Below are positions 33,842-43,067 of a stretch of 64,000 nucleotides of DNA, one piece after another. Source of the DNA: Martinezella miluonensis (GTDB taxonomy: Bacteria; Pseudomonadota; Alphaproteobacteria; Rhizobiales; Rhizobiaceae); NCBI RefSeq assembly GCF_900094545.1, contig NZ_FMAH01000012.1, forward strand, positions 62,001 to 126,000, given 5' to 3'. The position numbers were made by a program, and so were the translations under genes. The number at the start of each line of letters is the position of its first letter. Position 1 is the stretch's first letter. The notes below the pieces were generated by a model, which saw nothing but the letters and a program-made list of their open reading frames with translations, was not told the origin of the DNA and did not search any database.

Positions 33842-34602
33842 GCCTGCCAATCAAGGACCAGATCGTTATCGTTTCAGGCGCCGGGCGTGGTTTCGGAGCA
33901 GCAATCGCGGCAGCCTTTGCCCGCGAAGGCGCGAAGGTCGCGATCAATTATCGAGCCAGCCGCGCGCAGGCGGAAACGCTTGCGACGCAGCTCGGCGATC
34001 GTGCGAAGGCTTTCCAAGCCGATATGCGCAGCCCCGCCGAAACGGAACGGCTGGTGGAACAGGTGACCGCTCATTTCGGGGCACCGACGACGATCATTCA
34101 TAATGCGCTTGCCGATTTCAGCTTCAATGGCGATGCGCGCTCGAAACTGGATGCGTTGAGCTGGGCTGAGATGGCGACGCAGCTCGAGACGGCCCTGCAG
34201 GGGGCTCTCAACCTCATTCAGGCGGTGCGGCCGGCGATGGTGGCAAATGGCTTTGGCAGAATTGTCACGATCGGCACCAACCTCTTCCAGAATCCAGTCG
34301 TGCCCTATCACGACTATACGGCGGCGAAGGCGGCCCTCCTGTCATTGACCCGAACAGCTGCAGCCGAACTCGGGCCGCTCGGGATCACAGTGAACATGGT
34401 TTCAGGAGGCCTGCTGCGCACGACCGATGCCAGCAGCGCCACGCCGGAAGCCGTCTTCGATCTCATCGCCGCCAATACGCCGCTTCGCCGTGTCACCACG
34501 CCGGAGGAAGCGGCCGACGCGGTTCTATTCTTCGCCAGCCCTTGGGCGCGCGCGGTGACCGGACAAAACCTCATCGTCGATGGCGGGCTGGTCTTCGGTT
34601 AG
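33838..34602 (+). CDS. Short-chain dehydrogenase/reductase, last gene of the thi operon
   Basis: A 254-residue SDR. It has the NAD(P) motif VSGAGRGFGAAIA, the active-site region with Tyr and Lys in YHDYTAAKAALL, and the C-terminal GQNLIVDGGL typical of FabG-like members. Full length. It overlaps thiD by four bases and so belongs to the TPP-controlled operon. FabG-like SDRs are not a standard thiamin enzyme; it may act on a precursor of the pyrimidine or thiazole, or simply share the promoter. Confidence 0.88.
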   Translation: MSLPIKDQIVIVSGAGRGFGAAIAAAFAREGAKVAINYRASRAQAETLATQLGDRAKAFQADMRSPAETERLVEQVTAHFGAPTTIIHNALADFSFNGDARSKLDALSWAEMATQLETALQGALNLIQAVRPAMVANGFGRIVTIGTNLFQNPVVPYHDYTAAKAALLSLTRTAAAELGPLGITVNMVSGGLLRTTDASSATPEAVFDLIAANTPLRRVTTPEEAADAVLFFASPWARAVTGQNLIVDGGLVFG

Positions 34603-34705
34603 AGCGTTTCCGCTTTTCTTCGAATCGCGAAAACGCTCTATCTTCTTGTTTCTTTACGCATTCCGGACGGAAAACCGCCGCGCACTTTTCCTGGAAATGC
34701 TCTAG
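34601..34705 (+). repeat. RIME-like palindromic repeat, copy 1
   Basis: About 105 bases with two palindromes: AGAGCGTTT...AAACGCTCT, then CATTCCGGACGGAAAA...TTTTCCTGGAAATG. A second copy with about 90% identity by eye lies at 37116-37216 in the same orientation. Structure and size match the Rhizobium intergenic mosaic elements. It begins immediately at the stop of the SDR gene and may fold in that mRNA. Confidence 0.85.
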
Positions 34706-34780
34706 GCAAAACGACAAGGAGGCGCCGACTTTTGGTCGACACCTCCATCTTTCTCTCTGAGCTCAGTTTGCGTCGGCCGG

Positions 34781-35653
34781 TCAGGCCCAGCCCATGGTCA
34801 GCACGCCGAAGATGATGACTACGCCCAACACGACGCGGTAGATCACGAAGGGCCAGGTGGAGAACCGTTCCAGGAAGCGCATCAGTCCCCAGATGGTTAC
34901 AAAGGACGAGATGCTGCCGACGATCAGTCCGACGATCAGAATGGACCAGGCTTCCATTGGAATATGGGCCTTATAGAGCGTGAACAGTTCCTTCAGGCCG
35001 GCAAGCGCGATTGCGGGCAAGCCGAGCAGGAAGGAGAACCGGGCCGCTTCCTCGCGCTTCAGGCCAAGAAAGAGCGCGCCGGTCAACGTCGAGCCGGAGC
35101 GCGAAACGCCGGGTACGAGAGCGCCGACCTGGGTGATGCCGACAAACAGCGCATCGATCAGCGTCATCTGTTCGATGTTCTTTCTGTGGCGGCTATACAA
35201 TTCCGCAACGGCCAGAAGCACGCCCATGACAACGCAGGCAATACCGATGACCCACAGACTGCGGAACGACGTGCCACAGGCATTCAGCGAAGATGCCAGC
35301 AGCAGGCCGGCGATGACGATCGGGATCGTCGCGATCACAATGGCGATCGCAAGCCGCATGGCGGGCGAGCCCCAATCTCTCCGCCTGATGGCGTCGAGCG
35401 ACCCGAAGGTGACGTAGCGCACGTCGCTCCAGAAATAGGAGACGATCGCCGCCAGCGCGGCAAGCTGCATGGCTGCCGAAAACGCCGAGCCCGGATCCTG
35501 CCAGCCGAGCAAGGCCGGCACCAGGCGCATATGGGCAGTGGAAGAGACCGGCAGAAGCTCCGTCAAGCCCTGCACGACGCCTAGAATAGCAATTTTGGCA
35601 TAGCCCAGGGCGACAAAGCCCGTGTCCACGCCTTGTGTACAAACATCAGCCAC
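34781..35653 (-). CDS. uppP: Undecaprenyl-diphosphatase UppP (BacA)
   Basis: A 290-residue polytopic membrane enzyme that removes one phosphate from undecaprenyl diphosphate, recycling the lipid carrier for peptidoglycan and polysaccharides. Family motifs are the active-site loop VVQGLTELLPVSSTAHM and the second loop GALVPGVSRSGSTLT, with about eight transmembrane helices. The start is GTG with GAGGA nine bases upstream. Some rhizobia have several paralogues. No operon partner. Confidence 0.94.
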   Translation of the reverse strand: MADVCTQGVDTGFVALGYAKIAILGVVQGLTELLPVSSTAHMRLVPALLGWQDPGSAFSAAMQLAALAAIVSYFWSDVRYVTFGSLDAIRRRDWGSPAMRLAIAIVIATIPIVIAGLLLASSLNACGTSFRSLWVIGIACVVMGVLLAVAELYSRHRKNIEQMTLIDALFVGITQVGALVPGVSRSGSTLTGALFLGLKREEAARFSFLLGLPAIALAGLKELFTLYKAHIPMEAWSILIVGLIVGSISSFVTIWGLMRFLERFSTWPFVIYRVVLGVVIIFGVLTMGWA

Positions 35654-36005
35654 GTTTCGAAATCCTCAGTTCTCTTTGGGGGGCTTTGCACCTGAACGGT
35701 GCGATGAACTTTGCTGCGAAACCGTTTTCCGACACGTTACTGGCCATACCTATCAGAGGCTTTGCCAATCTCGCGCTCGGAATCGAGGGCGAAGATAATT
35801 GGGCAGGCTGAACTCTATCTGAAATTGCCAGCCTTGTTTTTAGGTTTCATGACATTCGACCATCACCTTCGCGCAAGGCCTTCCTGTGGCAGAGATGACG
35901 GATGGAGCGCGATAGAAGCCCGATACCCTGAGCAGCGAGGGAAATTGCGATGAAGATCGGGCCGCAGCAGGGCTGACATCAGAGGTATTTCTGCGAAAGT
36001 GCGCC
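35654..36005. other. Intergenic, nothing recognised
   Basis: About 350 bases between the GntR gene and uppP, both on the minus strand. It should contain the uppP promoter. One 80-codon plus-strand frame is present but not protein-like. Confidence 0.4.
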
Positions 36006-36710
36006 TCATTTCGTATAGAACGCGCGCGACCTTTCGAGATGCTTCAGCATTTCCCGCTCCGCGCCGTCTGCATCGTTCTCGGCGAGGCGCTGGAGGATTT
36101 CCTCGTGTTCGATGAGGGTAAAATCCTCGTTGCCGGTCCAGATCAGCATATCCGTTTGGTAGGCCTTCAGCCAGATCAGCATGGCCTCGCTTAAGGCAAC
36201 GAAGATCGGGTTTCCGGAAATCTGGGCAATGCGCGTGTGAAATTGCATGTCGGCAGAAATGAACTCTTCAGGATGGCCGAGCCAAGTCCGCTGCAGCTCG
36301 ATAATCTCCCGAAGGTCGGCGATATCCTTTTCAGTCGCATGCGCCGCCGCCTCGCGCGTCATGCCGCGCTCAAAGAAGATGCGCGCGCTCTTCAGATGCT
36401 CCAGTGAAGCCGGTGACTGCGACAGCATGATCTTCGCCGTCAGATCGACCTGCCGGAAGATGGACTTCGCTGTGAGCTCAAGCACCTTGGCCCGCTCGCC
36501 ATGAGAGATATTGACCAATCCCATATTGGCAAGCGTCTGCATGGCTTCACGGATGGCGGGCCGTCCCACGCCAAAGCGCTCCATAAGGGTGCGCTCCGAC
36601 GGCATTTCATCGCCCGGCCTCAATTCGCCCGATGTGATCAGCCGTTCCAGCCGGTCGAACACTTCATCGGAAAGTTTTCGGCGTACAATTTGTTCGACTG
36701 GCTGCCCCAT
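36006..36710 (-). CDS. GntR-family (FadR subfamily, NanR-like) regulator
   Basis: A 234-residue regulator. The N-terminal winged helix is LRPGDEMPSERTLMERFGVGRPAIREAMQTLANMGLV (key part GVGRPAIREAMQ). The helical FCD domain follows with metal-site histidines in MQFHTRIAQISGN and IEHEEILQRLAE. It is closest in look to NanR-type repressors of sialic acid or sugar-acid catabolism, but no such genes are next to it, so the target is elsewhere or outside this region. Confidence 0.85.
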   Translation of the reverse strand: MGQPVEQIVRRKLSDEVFDRLERLITSGELRPGDEMPSERTLMERFGVGRPAIREAMQTLANMGLVNISHGERAKVLELTAKSIFRQVDLTAKIMLSQSPASLEHLKSARIFFERGMTREAAAHATEKDIADLREIIELQRTWLGHPEEFISADMQFHTRIAQISGNPIFVALSEAMLIWLKAYQTDMLIWTGNEDFTLIEHEEILQRLAENDADGAEREMLKHLERSRAFYTK

Positions 36711-37115
36711 GGAATCCCTGCGCGCTCAAGGCTGTTTCTTGCCTATGCATTCTTGCTCACCGCCGCGGTAGTCCATACCGGACAACTCGCCCGCCACCGA
36801 GCGAAAAATCGCTCGGAGAGCAGGAAGCTCTCATCATGTCAGATCTCACCATCCGAAAATCATCCGCGGAAGGAGCAGCCTTGCCTACTCTATCGAAACC
36901 TCGGGCAGCATTGAGGCGAACTGCTGTCAAAGTTCGCCGTCGGATTGCGGATGAAGACTTGGATCTAGATCGGGACCATACCCGTAGCCTCTCGCTTTGC
37001 CTGGGGTACTAAGGCACGACGGCAGAACCGATCCACTTCTAAGCGCGTGCCGCGCCCGATCGAAGGGATGGGAAACAAGCAGGACTGATAGGGGCGAGCA
37101 CTCGCGGACTTCCCG
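36711..37115. other. Intergenic with one hairpin
   Basis: No gene recognised. It holds the GntR promoter and a compact stem CCGAGCGA / TCGCTCGG (36797-36804 with 36809-36816, loop AAAA) without a T-run. A RIME-like repeat follows. Confidence 0.45.
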
Positions 37116-37216
37116 AGAGCATTTCCGCTTTTCTTCGAATCGCGAAAACGCTCTATCTTCTTGTTTTTTAGGCATTTCCAGGAAAACCGCAGCGCACTTT
37201 TCCTAGAAATGCTCTA
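37116..37216 (+). repeat. RIME-like palindromic repeat, copy 2
   Basis: Matches the element at 34601-34705 in order and orientation (AGAGCATTTCCGC...GCGAAAACGCTCT, then GGCATTTCCAGGAAAACCGC...TTTTCCTAGAAATGCTCT). The outer ends are complementary, so the whole element can also fold as one long hairpin. Confidence 0.85.
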
Positions 37217-37259
37217 TAGGGCCGAAGCCGCGTTTAGGCGCCCATCACGCCGGCCAGGG

Positions 37260-37637
37260 TTAGGCTGGCACGGATCCGCGCGGCGCGCGCTTCTGGGCGT
37301 CACCCATGACCGAGAAGACCCGCTTGATGAATGCATCGCCGTCGAACTGCCGTGCGGCACCTTCGGTAGCATGGTCTGGACGATCGAAGATGAAAGCTTC
37401 GAGGTTGACGATCGGCAATTTCAGTCGGGTGCGCACCTCACCGATCATCGCCGTATGCGTCACCACCACCTGACAGCCATTCGGTTCGAACCATTCCTGA
37501 ATGCCTGTCGCCGGTATGGTCGCCACCGTCAGACCTCGCTCCGACAGAACGGAACCTATGCGCGTCGCGGCCTGCTGATTGTCCAGGCAGATTAGTACAT
37601 CGGTCTGCGAAAGGGACGGCGAATTGTCTGAATGCAT
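37260..37637 (-). CDS. Receiver-like protein without phosphorylation site
   Basis: A 125-residue protein reading like a response-regulator receiver fold: DVLICLDNQQAATRIGSVLSERGL, then CQVVVTHTAMIGEVRTRLKLPIVNL. The acidic pocket is LDN rather than DD, and the phospho-acceptor position appears to be Thr-His instead of Asp, so it is probably not phosphorylated. The tail (FIKRVFSVMGDAQKR) is helical and basic. ATG 37637 follows AGAGG. It stands alone. It could be a phosphorylation-independent adaptor; family not recognised with certainty. Confidence 0.6.
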   Translation of the reverse strand: MHSDNSPSLSQTDVLICLDNQQAATRIGSVLSERGLTVATIPATGIQEWFEPNGCQVVVTHTAMIGEVRTRLKLPIVNLEAFIFDRPDHATEGAARQFDGDAFIKRVFSVMGDAQKRAPRGSVPA

Positions 37638-37905
37638 CAAGCAGCCTCTTGTTTGAGATGAGGCGAATATACCGATTCGGACGTAACGCAGTGTTTGAAG
37701 TTGTTACATTTTGTTTCAGGACGATGATGGATCCACGACACATCCTTGCAGGGGGAATCCTCGAAAGATCCTTAGAATTGTCGTTTAATCTGTTGATATT
37801 TCTGGAAATTATTATCGAATCTCAAGCCCCTTCACATCGGGCCAGGCTATTCGGAACAGCGCTCCAGGCAAAGCTCGTCATTCGTCACGGTATGGCTATA
37901 GTCTT

Positions 37906-38814
37906 CTAGGCTGAGACGCGCGCACGGCGGCTTTGACGGAGGTCGACCGCTGTGTGCCAGACGATCGCGGCAAAGATGATCATACCGCCAATGAACGTCG
38001 CGGCTGGCGGTCTCTCGGAGAAAATGAGCCAGACCCAGAAGGGGGTCAGCACGATCTCCATAGAGCTGATGAGGGCCGCATCCGCTGCGGGCATTCGCCT
38101 CGATCCGAACAGGAACAGGACAAAGGCAAGCGCGAAATTCGTGGCGCCGAAGGCCGCCAGCAAGAACCAGTTATGGGCATCGAGCGCGGCCGTCGACGCG
38201 AAAGGAACGAAGATCACGAATGTGAGGAAGCCGCTGACGATGCTCGAAGGCAGGATCGGCACGCTGCGGTCCATCCGCGGGATGACGATGATGAGCGCAA
38301 AGGTGACCGTCATGCCGAGCGCCAGCAGATCGCCGACGCCGGTGCCGCCGCCGATCGACGAGGCGACAATGACGGCCACGCCGATCAGGCAGATGGCGCC
38401 GGCAATCAAGGTTCGCTTCGCCACACGCTCCTTCAGCATCGTCCAGCTGAGGAAAGCGGCGATGAAAGGCGCGGTCGCATAGATCATGGTCACGTTTGCG
38501 ACCGTGGTCATGTAGAGCGCACCGATGAAGCAGGCCTGGCTGATGGCCTGGCAGGCGATCATCGCCAGACCGGCAGGGCGAAAGACCGAGCTCCACTGGC
38601 GCCACGAGAACCCACCTTCGAGGAACAAGCTCGGGATAAACAGGAACACGCCGCCGAACAGCGATCGCCAGGCAATCGCCGTCCATATGTCGGTGGTCAG
38701 AAGCCGCGCATAGATGCCGCTGCAGCTCCAGGCGAGCGTTGCGATCGCCACAAGAATGACACCCCTCTCGTAATCGCTGGTTAGAGCGGAGCGGGCCGGA
38801 AGCTGGAAGGTCAT
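37906..38814 (-). CDS. DMT-superfamily (EamA) transporter
   Basis: A 302-residue inner-membrane protein with ten transmembrane segments in two EamA repeats (first GVILVAIATLAWSCSGIYARLL, second from LLALGMTVTFALIIVIP). Such proteins mostly export amino acids or metabolites. ATG 38814 is preferred; ATG 38853 adds 13 residues, and the 655-codon frame beyond it is an antisense shadow of the LysR gene. The LysR gene at 38929 is divergent and close, so it probably controls this exporter. Confidence 0.88.
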   Translation of the reverse strand: MTFQLPARSALTSDYERGVILVAIATLAWSCSGIYARLLTTDIWTAIAWRSLFGGVFLFIPSLFLEGGFSWRQWSSVFRPAGLAMIACQAISQACFIGALYMTTVANVTMIYATAPFIAAFLSWTMLKERVAKRTLIAGAICLIGVAVIVASSIGGGTGVGDLLALGMTVTFALIIVIPRMDRSVPILPSSIVSGFLTFVIFVPFASTAALDAHNWFLLAAFGATNFALAFVLFLFGSRRMPAADAALISSMEIVLTPFWVWLIFSERPPAATFIGGMIIFAAIVWHTAVDLRQSRRARVSA

Positions 38815-38928
38815 TTGAGAGGACTCAAGGATAAAATAGGAATCGAATGCCATCTGTGTGCGCTGATATTTGACATCAGGCAAACGAATAGTAGAGATAG
38901 TAGCCATCAGAAATATTTGTGGTCGTTC

Positions 38929-39804
38929 ATGCGCGAACCCATCGAAAGCGATCTGCTTCGAACCTTCCTCGTCATCAGCGAGACGTTGAATTTTTCCGTT
39001 GCCGCGCAGCGCATCGGACGCACGCAATCCGCCGTGAGCGCTCAGATCCGGCGCCTTGAGGAAACGATCGGCGAAACACTGTTCGAGAGAAATGCGCGGG
39101 GCGCCGCGCTGACCCGGGCGGGAAATCAGCTGCTTCCCTATGCGCAGCGGGTTATCGAACTCCTGAACGAAGCAGCCGCGACAATCCGCACCAAACCGCT
39201 CGACGGACCGGTACGGATCGGAATTCCCGAGGAATACAGCCAGACCATACTCCCGGCGGCCCTTGCCGCCTTCGCCGTCCGGCATCCGGCTGTCGAGGTG
39301 ACCGTTTCCTGCGACTATACCGCCCGCAATCTTGCAGCCCTTGAGAGGGACGAACTCGACCTTGCCGTTGTCTTCGACTGGAGCAACCAGACGACAGGCG
39401 AAATTCTCTGCATCGACCCCACGGTCTGGGTCACCTCGTTGGTTCATCGCCTGCACGAGGCGACACCGCTGCCCATCGCAGTTTACCGGAACTCGACCTG
39501 GTGCCGTGATTTTGCCCTGCGTTCGCTGGAGCAGGCGGGATTGCGCTATCGCATCGCCTTCATCGCCGACACCGGATCGGGCCTGAAGAGCGCCGTTCTC
39601 GCCGGCCTTGCCGTTTCGACGCTGTCGCGCAGCAACATCCCCCATGGCTGCAGAGAGCTGACGCTCGAGGATGGCTTTCCTCCGGTCGATTCTTCCCGCG
39701 TCGTGCTTCGCCGTAACCCTTATCACTCGAGCGCGGCGATCCGAGAGCTTGCGGACATGGTCAGGGAAGCGTTTCGGCCCATGTCGAGCCTGCTGCAGCC
39801 TTAA
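38929..39804 (+). CDS. LysR-family transcriptional regulator
   Basis: A 291-residue regulator. The helix-turn-helix is clear (LLRTFLVISETLNFSVAAQRIGRTQSAVSAQIRRLEE; core AAQRIGRTQSAVS), followed by the linker and an effector domain starting GPVRIGIPEEYSQTILP. Full length. ATG 38929 is used; the frame is open upstream into the intergenic region. It diverges from the EamA transporter, the usual LysR-target arrangement, so it likely activates that exporter in response to its substrate. Confidence 0.9.
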   Translation: MREPIESDLLRTFLVISETLNFSVAAQRIGRTQSAVSAQIRRLEETIGETLFERNARGAALTRAGNQLLPYAQRVIELLNEAAATIRTKPLDGPVRIGIPEEYSQTILPAALAAFAVRHPAVEVTVSCDYTARNLAALERDELDLAVVFDWSNQTTGEILCIDPTVWVTSLVHRLHEATPLPIAVYRNSTWCRDFALRSLEQAGLRYRIAFIADTGSGLKSAVLAGLAVSTLSRSNIPHGCRELTLEDGFPPVDSSRVVLRRNPYHSSAAIRELADMVREAFRPMSSLLQP

Positions 39805-39899
39805 GGCTTCAGGGCGCCGGCACCGCAGCGGAAACCGCCTGCCGCCAGCTATTCTTGCCGCGGCAGACGCCAATCACACCTTCACCTTGATGGAAGGCG

Positions 39900-40298
39900 T
39901 CACTTTCCTTGATATTGATCGTCGGTGACATGCTCCATCCAATCCACCACCTTGCCGTCGAGGTGTTCGTGGATGGCGATATGGGTCATGGCAGTCGTCG
40001 GCGAAGCGCCGTGCCAGTGCCTTTCGCCGGGCTCGAACCAGACGATATCTCCCGGACGGATTTCCTCGACCGGACCGCCCTCACGCTGGACGCGCCCAAG
40101 GCCTGCGGTGACGATCAGCGTCTGGCCGCGCGGATGGGTATGCCATGCGGTGCGGGCGCCGGGTTCGAAAGTCACGCTGCCGGCCGCGGCGCGGCGTGCT
40201 TCGTTGACGGCAAACAGCGGGTCGATGCGCACCGTGCCGGTGAACCAGTCCGACGGGCCTTTTCCTGAGGGCTGCATACCGTTCCTGTTGATATCCAT
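39900..40298 (-). CDS. Single-domain cupin protein
   Basis: A 132-residue cupin. Motif 1 is [22 protein letters not shown] and motif 2 [17 protein letters not shown], with the metal-binding His/His/His set (AWHTH..., HWHG). It resembles the small cupins annotated as (R)-mandelonitrile lyase-like or carboxymuconolactone decarboxylase-associated proteins. Short extra codons to 40319 are unlikely. A fragment of a LysR gene lies just upstream on the other strand, suggesting that the cupin once had a divergent regulator. Confidence 0.85.
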   Translation of the reverse strand: MDINRNGMQPSGKGPSDWFTGTVRIDPLFAVNEARRAAAGSVTFEPGARTAWHTHPRGQTLIVTAGLGRVQREGGPVEEIRPGDIVWFEPGERHWHGASPTTAMTHIAIHEHLDGKVVDWMEHVTDDQYQGK

Positions 40299-40455
40299 GA
40301 TGGCGTCCTTCCTTGTCATGAGCCGCAGTGGCGCGACCGTATCGCGCTAATTTAACGCCTGTTCCACAGAACAATAGGGGGGCGTCGATGCATAGACTTA
40401 TGAGCAATATCTATCAGTGTTTCTCCCGGACTATCACCGGCCAGAGCGCCGAGAT

Positions 40456-40652
40456 CCGGACTTCAGACCCGCGTGCTTAGGGATTATCCCGACATCGATG
40501 TCGAGATAATCAACAATTGCGGCCTGCTCGATATCGTCGGGGAGAGCTTCGATGCCGGCGTGCGCCTCGGCCAGACGATCGAGGATGGCATGATTGCCGT
40601 CCGCATCGCTCCCGTCGCTGCCGCCTTATTCGCGTGCTGGAAGCCCTGCGCC
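40456..40652 (+). pseudogene. LysR regulator remnant
   Basis: Only part of a LysR effector domain remains: RDYPDIDVEIINN, then DIVGESFDAGVRLGQTIEDGMIAVRI, a highly typical stretch of this family. The N-terminal helix-turn-helix is missing, and after AVRIAP the frame is lost; a shifted frame near 40637-40652 gives VLEALRHRG then a stop, which looks like the original C-terminus. So the gene has lost its 5' part and most of the 3' half by deletion. Confidence 0.7.
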
Positions 40653-40682
40653 ACCGCGGCTGATGCGGCTTCGCAGCAGGAC

Positions 40683-42314
40683 TTAAGATGTCATCAACGC
40701 GCGGATGCTGCGATCTGCCGACTGAAGCAGTTCGAAGGCTTCGTAGCGCCGCTCATGCAGTGCCTTGACGGCACCGTCCGCCGGCTCAAACCGTTTCGCC
40801 AGCCTCGACATGGCAGCCATGGCTTCGACAAGAGAGCCGCAATGTCCACCTGCCGTAGCGCCGAGCATGGCGGCACCGAGAAGAACGGGTTCTTCGGTAT
40901 CGGCAACGGCGACCTGACGACCGGTCGTGTCTGCCAGTAGTTGACGTACGAGACCACTCTGGGCAGCGCCGCCGCTCGCTATGATGAGATCGCAGCCAAT
41001 GCCATCCTGTGCCAGCTTTTCGAGCAATTGCCGGAGGCCGTAGCCAATGCCGCAGAGGCCGGCGACATAAAGAGCAATCAGATCATCGACACCGGTTTCC
41101 AGCCCAAGCCCGGAGATAACGGCGCGAGCATCCGGATCGGCATAGGGCGAGCGGTTGCCGAGGAACTCGGGAACGACCTGGATGGATTGTGCAAGCCTCA
41201 CGGCGTCGGAAGCGTTCGTAACTGCCTTCATGGCCCGGCGGTCGAGCCAGGAAACCAGCGACAGTCCGTCTGTTTCAGCCTTGGCATGCGCCTCGGCGGC
41301 GGCCGGATGCATCGTGACGAGATGATCGATCGCCGCCCCTGCCGCAGATTGACCGCCTTCGGTCAGCCAGAGGCCGGGCACCATGGCCGAGTAATAGGGA
41401 CCCCATACCCCGTCAACGAACACGGCCCCTTCGCTCGACGCCATCGAGCAGGCCGATGTGCCGAAGATATAGGCGAGCCTGCTCCTGACATCTGCTTTGC
41501 CATCCGGCCCCTGCCCTCCCAGGGTCCCGACGCCACCGGCATGGGCATCGATCAGCGATGCGCCAACCGGCGTGCCGACAGCAAGGCCGAGATCACGCGC
41601 GGCGGCCTCGTTCAGGCCGTCACCCAATGCAGTACCCGGCTCGACGATCTCGGTGCCTATCCGTGCAAAGCCTTCGTCGGCAAGTTCGCCGAGGCCAATA
41701 TCCTTGAAATACTGCGCGTCCCAGCGCTTCTCATGGGCCAGATAGGTCCATTTGCACGTCACCGTGCACACCGATCTCTGCAGCGAACCCGTCGCGCGCC
41801 AGGTCAAATAATCAGCCAAATCGAAGAAATGATCCGTTGCAGCGAAGGACTGCGGCAGATTTCGCTTCAGCCACAACAGCTTCGGCGTCTCCATCTCGGG
41901 CGAGATGCGGCCGCCGACATAGCGCAGCACCGCGTGGTTTCCTGCATTGATCTCCGCCGCCTCGCCGGCGGCGCGATGATCCATCCAGACGATGATGTTG
42001 CGATCGGCGTCCCCCGACGGCCCCACAGCCACGGGGCTGCCATCTGCGTTGACGGCGACCAGCGAGCAGGTTGCATCGAAGCCGATGCCGACGACGTTAT
42101 CGACCGCTATCTCAGCCGTTGCGACAGCTTCTTTGACACTGTCGCACACAGCCCTCCATATCTGTTCGCTGGATTGCTCGACGATGCTGCCGGTCTCGTG
42201 CCAGATGGTGATCGGTCGCTTGGCTGCGGCCAGCAGATGGCCATGCGCATCGAAAACGCCGGCCCGAGCGCTGCCGGTGCCGACATCGATGCCGATGAAA
42301 TAAGGTGCCGTCAT
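40683..42314 (-). CDS. FGGY-family carbohydrate kinase (D-ribulokinase-like)
   Basis: A 543-residue sugar kinase. The N-terminal nucleotide fold has FIGIDVGTGSARAGVFD; later landmarks are VWMDHRAAGEA, GASLIDAHAGGVGT and the adenosine region IIASGGAAQSGLVRQLLAD. Length and motifs match the ribulokinase-like pentulose kinase branch of FGGY, which phosphorylates D-ribulose or a related ketopentose. It is the last gene of the ABC operon; its start overlaps the SDR stop by one base. With that SDR the pathway would be polyol to ketose to ketose phosphate. Confidence 0.9.
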   Translation of the reverse strand: MTAPYFIGIDVGTGSARAGVFDAHGHLLAAAKRPITIWHETGSIVEQSSEQIWRAVCDSVKEAVATAEIAVDNVVGIGFDATCSLVAVNADGSPVAVGPSGDADRNIIVWMDHRAAGEAAEINAGNHAVLRYVGGRISPEMETPKLLWLKRNLPQSFAATDHFFDLADYLTWRATGSLQRSVCTVTCKWTYLAHEKRWDAQYFKDIGLGELADEGFARIGTEIVEPGTALGDGLNEAAARDLGLAVGTPVGASLIDAHAGGVGTLGGQGPDGKADVRSRLAYIFGTSACSMASSEGAVFVDGVWGPYYSAMVPGLWLTEGGQSAAGAAIDHLVTMHPAAAEAHAKAETDGLSLVSWLDRRAMKAVTNASDAVRLAQSIQVVPEFLGNRSPYADPDARAVISGLGLETGVDDLIALYVAGLCGIGYGLRQLLEKLAQDGIGCDLIIASGGAAQSGLVRQLLADTTGRQVAVADTEEPVLLGAAMLGATAGGHCGSLVEAMAAMSRLAKRFEPADGAVKALHERRYEAFELLQSADRSIRALMTS

Positions 42315-43042
42315 CAGAGATCCGTACTCAAAGGCAGGATCACCAGATCCCGGATTACGATGTTACGCGGCCTCGATAGCATGAAGACGACCGCCTCCGC
42401 CACTTCCGTTGCCTCCATGAGACCGCCGGCGGCAATCGCCTCGTCCAGCTTTACCTGCGGCCAATCGCTGATCAATGCCGTCACCACCGGACCCGGCGCG
42501 ACGGCACCAACGCGGATGCCATGCTTGGCGACCTGACGTCGTACCGTATGCGTAAACGCCTGAACGGCATGCTTGGAGGCGGTGTAGATCGGCTCCCAGA
42601 CCACAGGCACCAGACCGGCGATCGAGCTGGTCATGATGATATCGCCCGTCCTGCGCTCGATCATGTGCGGCAGCACCATCCGGACCGAACGGAAAGCGGC
42701 GTTAATATTGAGATCGAGCATCCTGTCCCAGGCATCTGGGTCGCCTTCCGCGACCTCGCCGCCGATGTAGGCGCCCGCATTGGCATGGAAGATATCGAGC
42801 TTGCCGAACTTATCGAGAATCTGCGGCATCATGGTCGCCACACTCTCGGGCTTCAGAAGATCCACGACGACCGGATGAGCATTCTGACCCAGTTCGGCGC
42901 AAAGGCTTTTCAAGCTGTCTTCGGCCCGGTCGACGAGGGCGACGCTGGCGCCCTCATTCAATAGTGCTTTGGCGCATTCCAGACCAATTCCAGACGCGGC
43001 CCCGGTGATGGCGGCGACCTTGCCGGCGAAATCCTGTCTCAT
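42314..43042 (-). CDS. Short-chain dehydrogenase (polyol dehydrogenase-like)
   Basis: A 242-residue SDR with the cofactor motif [17 protein letters not shown], the NAG region [11 protein letters not shown], Ser in [10 protein letters not shown] and the catalytic Tyr/Lys in [12 protein letters not shown] 43042 is preferred; a 30-codon extension overlaps the permease gene. Placed between a sugar permease and a pentulose kinase, it most likely oxidises an imported sugar alcohol (ribitol-like) to the ketose. Substrate not proven. Confidence 0.9.
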   Translation of the reverse strand: MRQDFAGKVAAITGAASGIGLECAKALLNEGASVALVDRAEDSLKSLCAELGQNAHPVVVDLLKPESVATMMPQILDKFGKLDIFHANAGAYIGGEVAEGDPDAWDRMLDLNINAAFRSVRMVLPHMIERRTGDIIMTSSIAGLVPVVWEPIYTASKHAVQAFTHTVRRQVAKHGIRVGAVAPGPVVTALISDWPQVKLDEAIAAGGLMEATEVAEAVVFMLSRPRNIVIRDLVILPLSTDL

Positions 43043-43067
43043 AACAATCCTTACCTTCTTGAAGAAA

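Noticed and set aside
37649-37909. An 86-codon plus-strand frame after the receiver-like gene
   Set aside because: No ribosome site and no recognisable protein pattern; it lies in a low-GC intergenic stretch.
38815-39873. Long N-terminal extension of the EamA transporter frame (655 codons in total)
   Set aside because: The extension runs antisense through the LysR gene and is Arg/Gly-rich nonsense; the membrane protein starts at about 38814.
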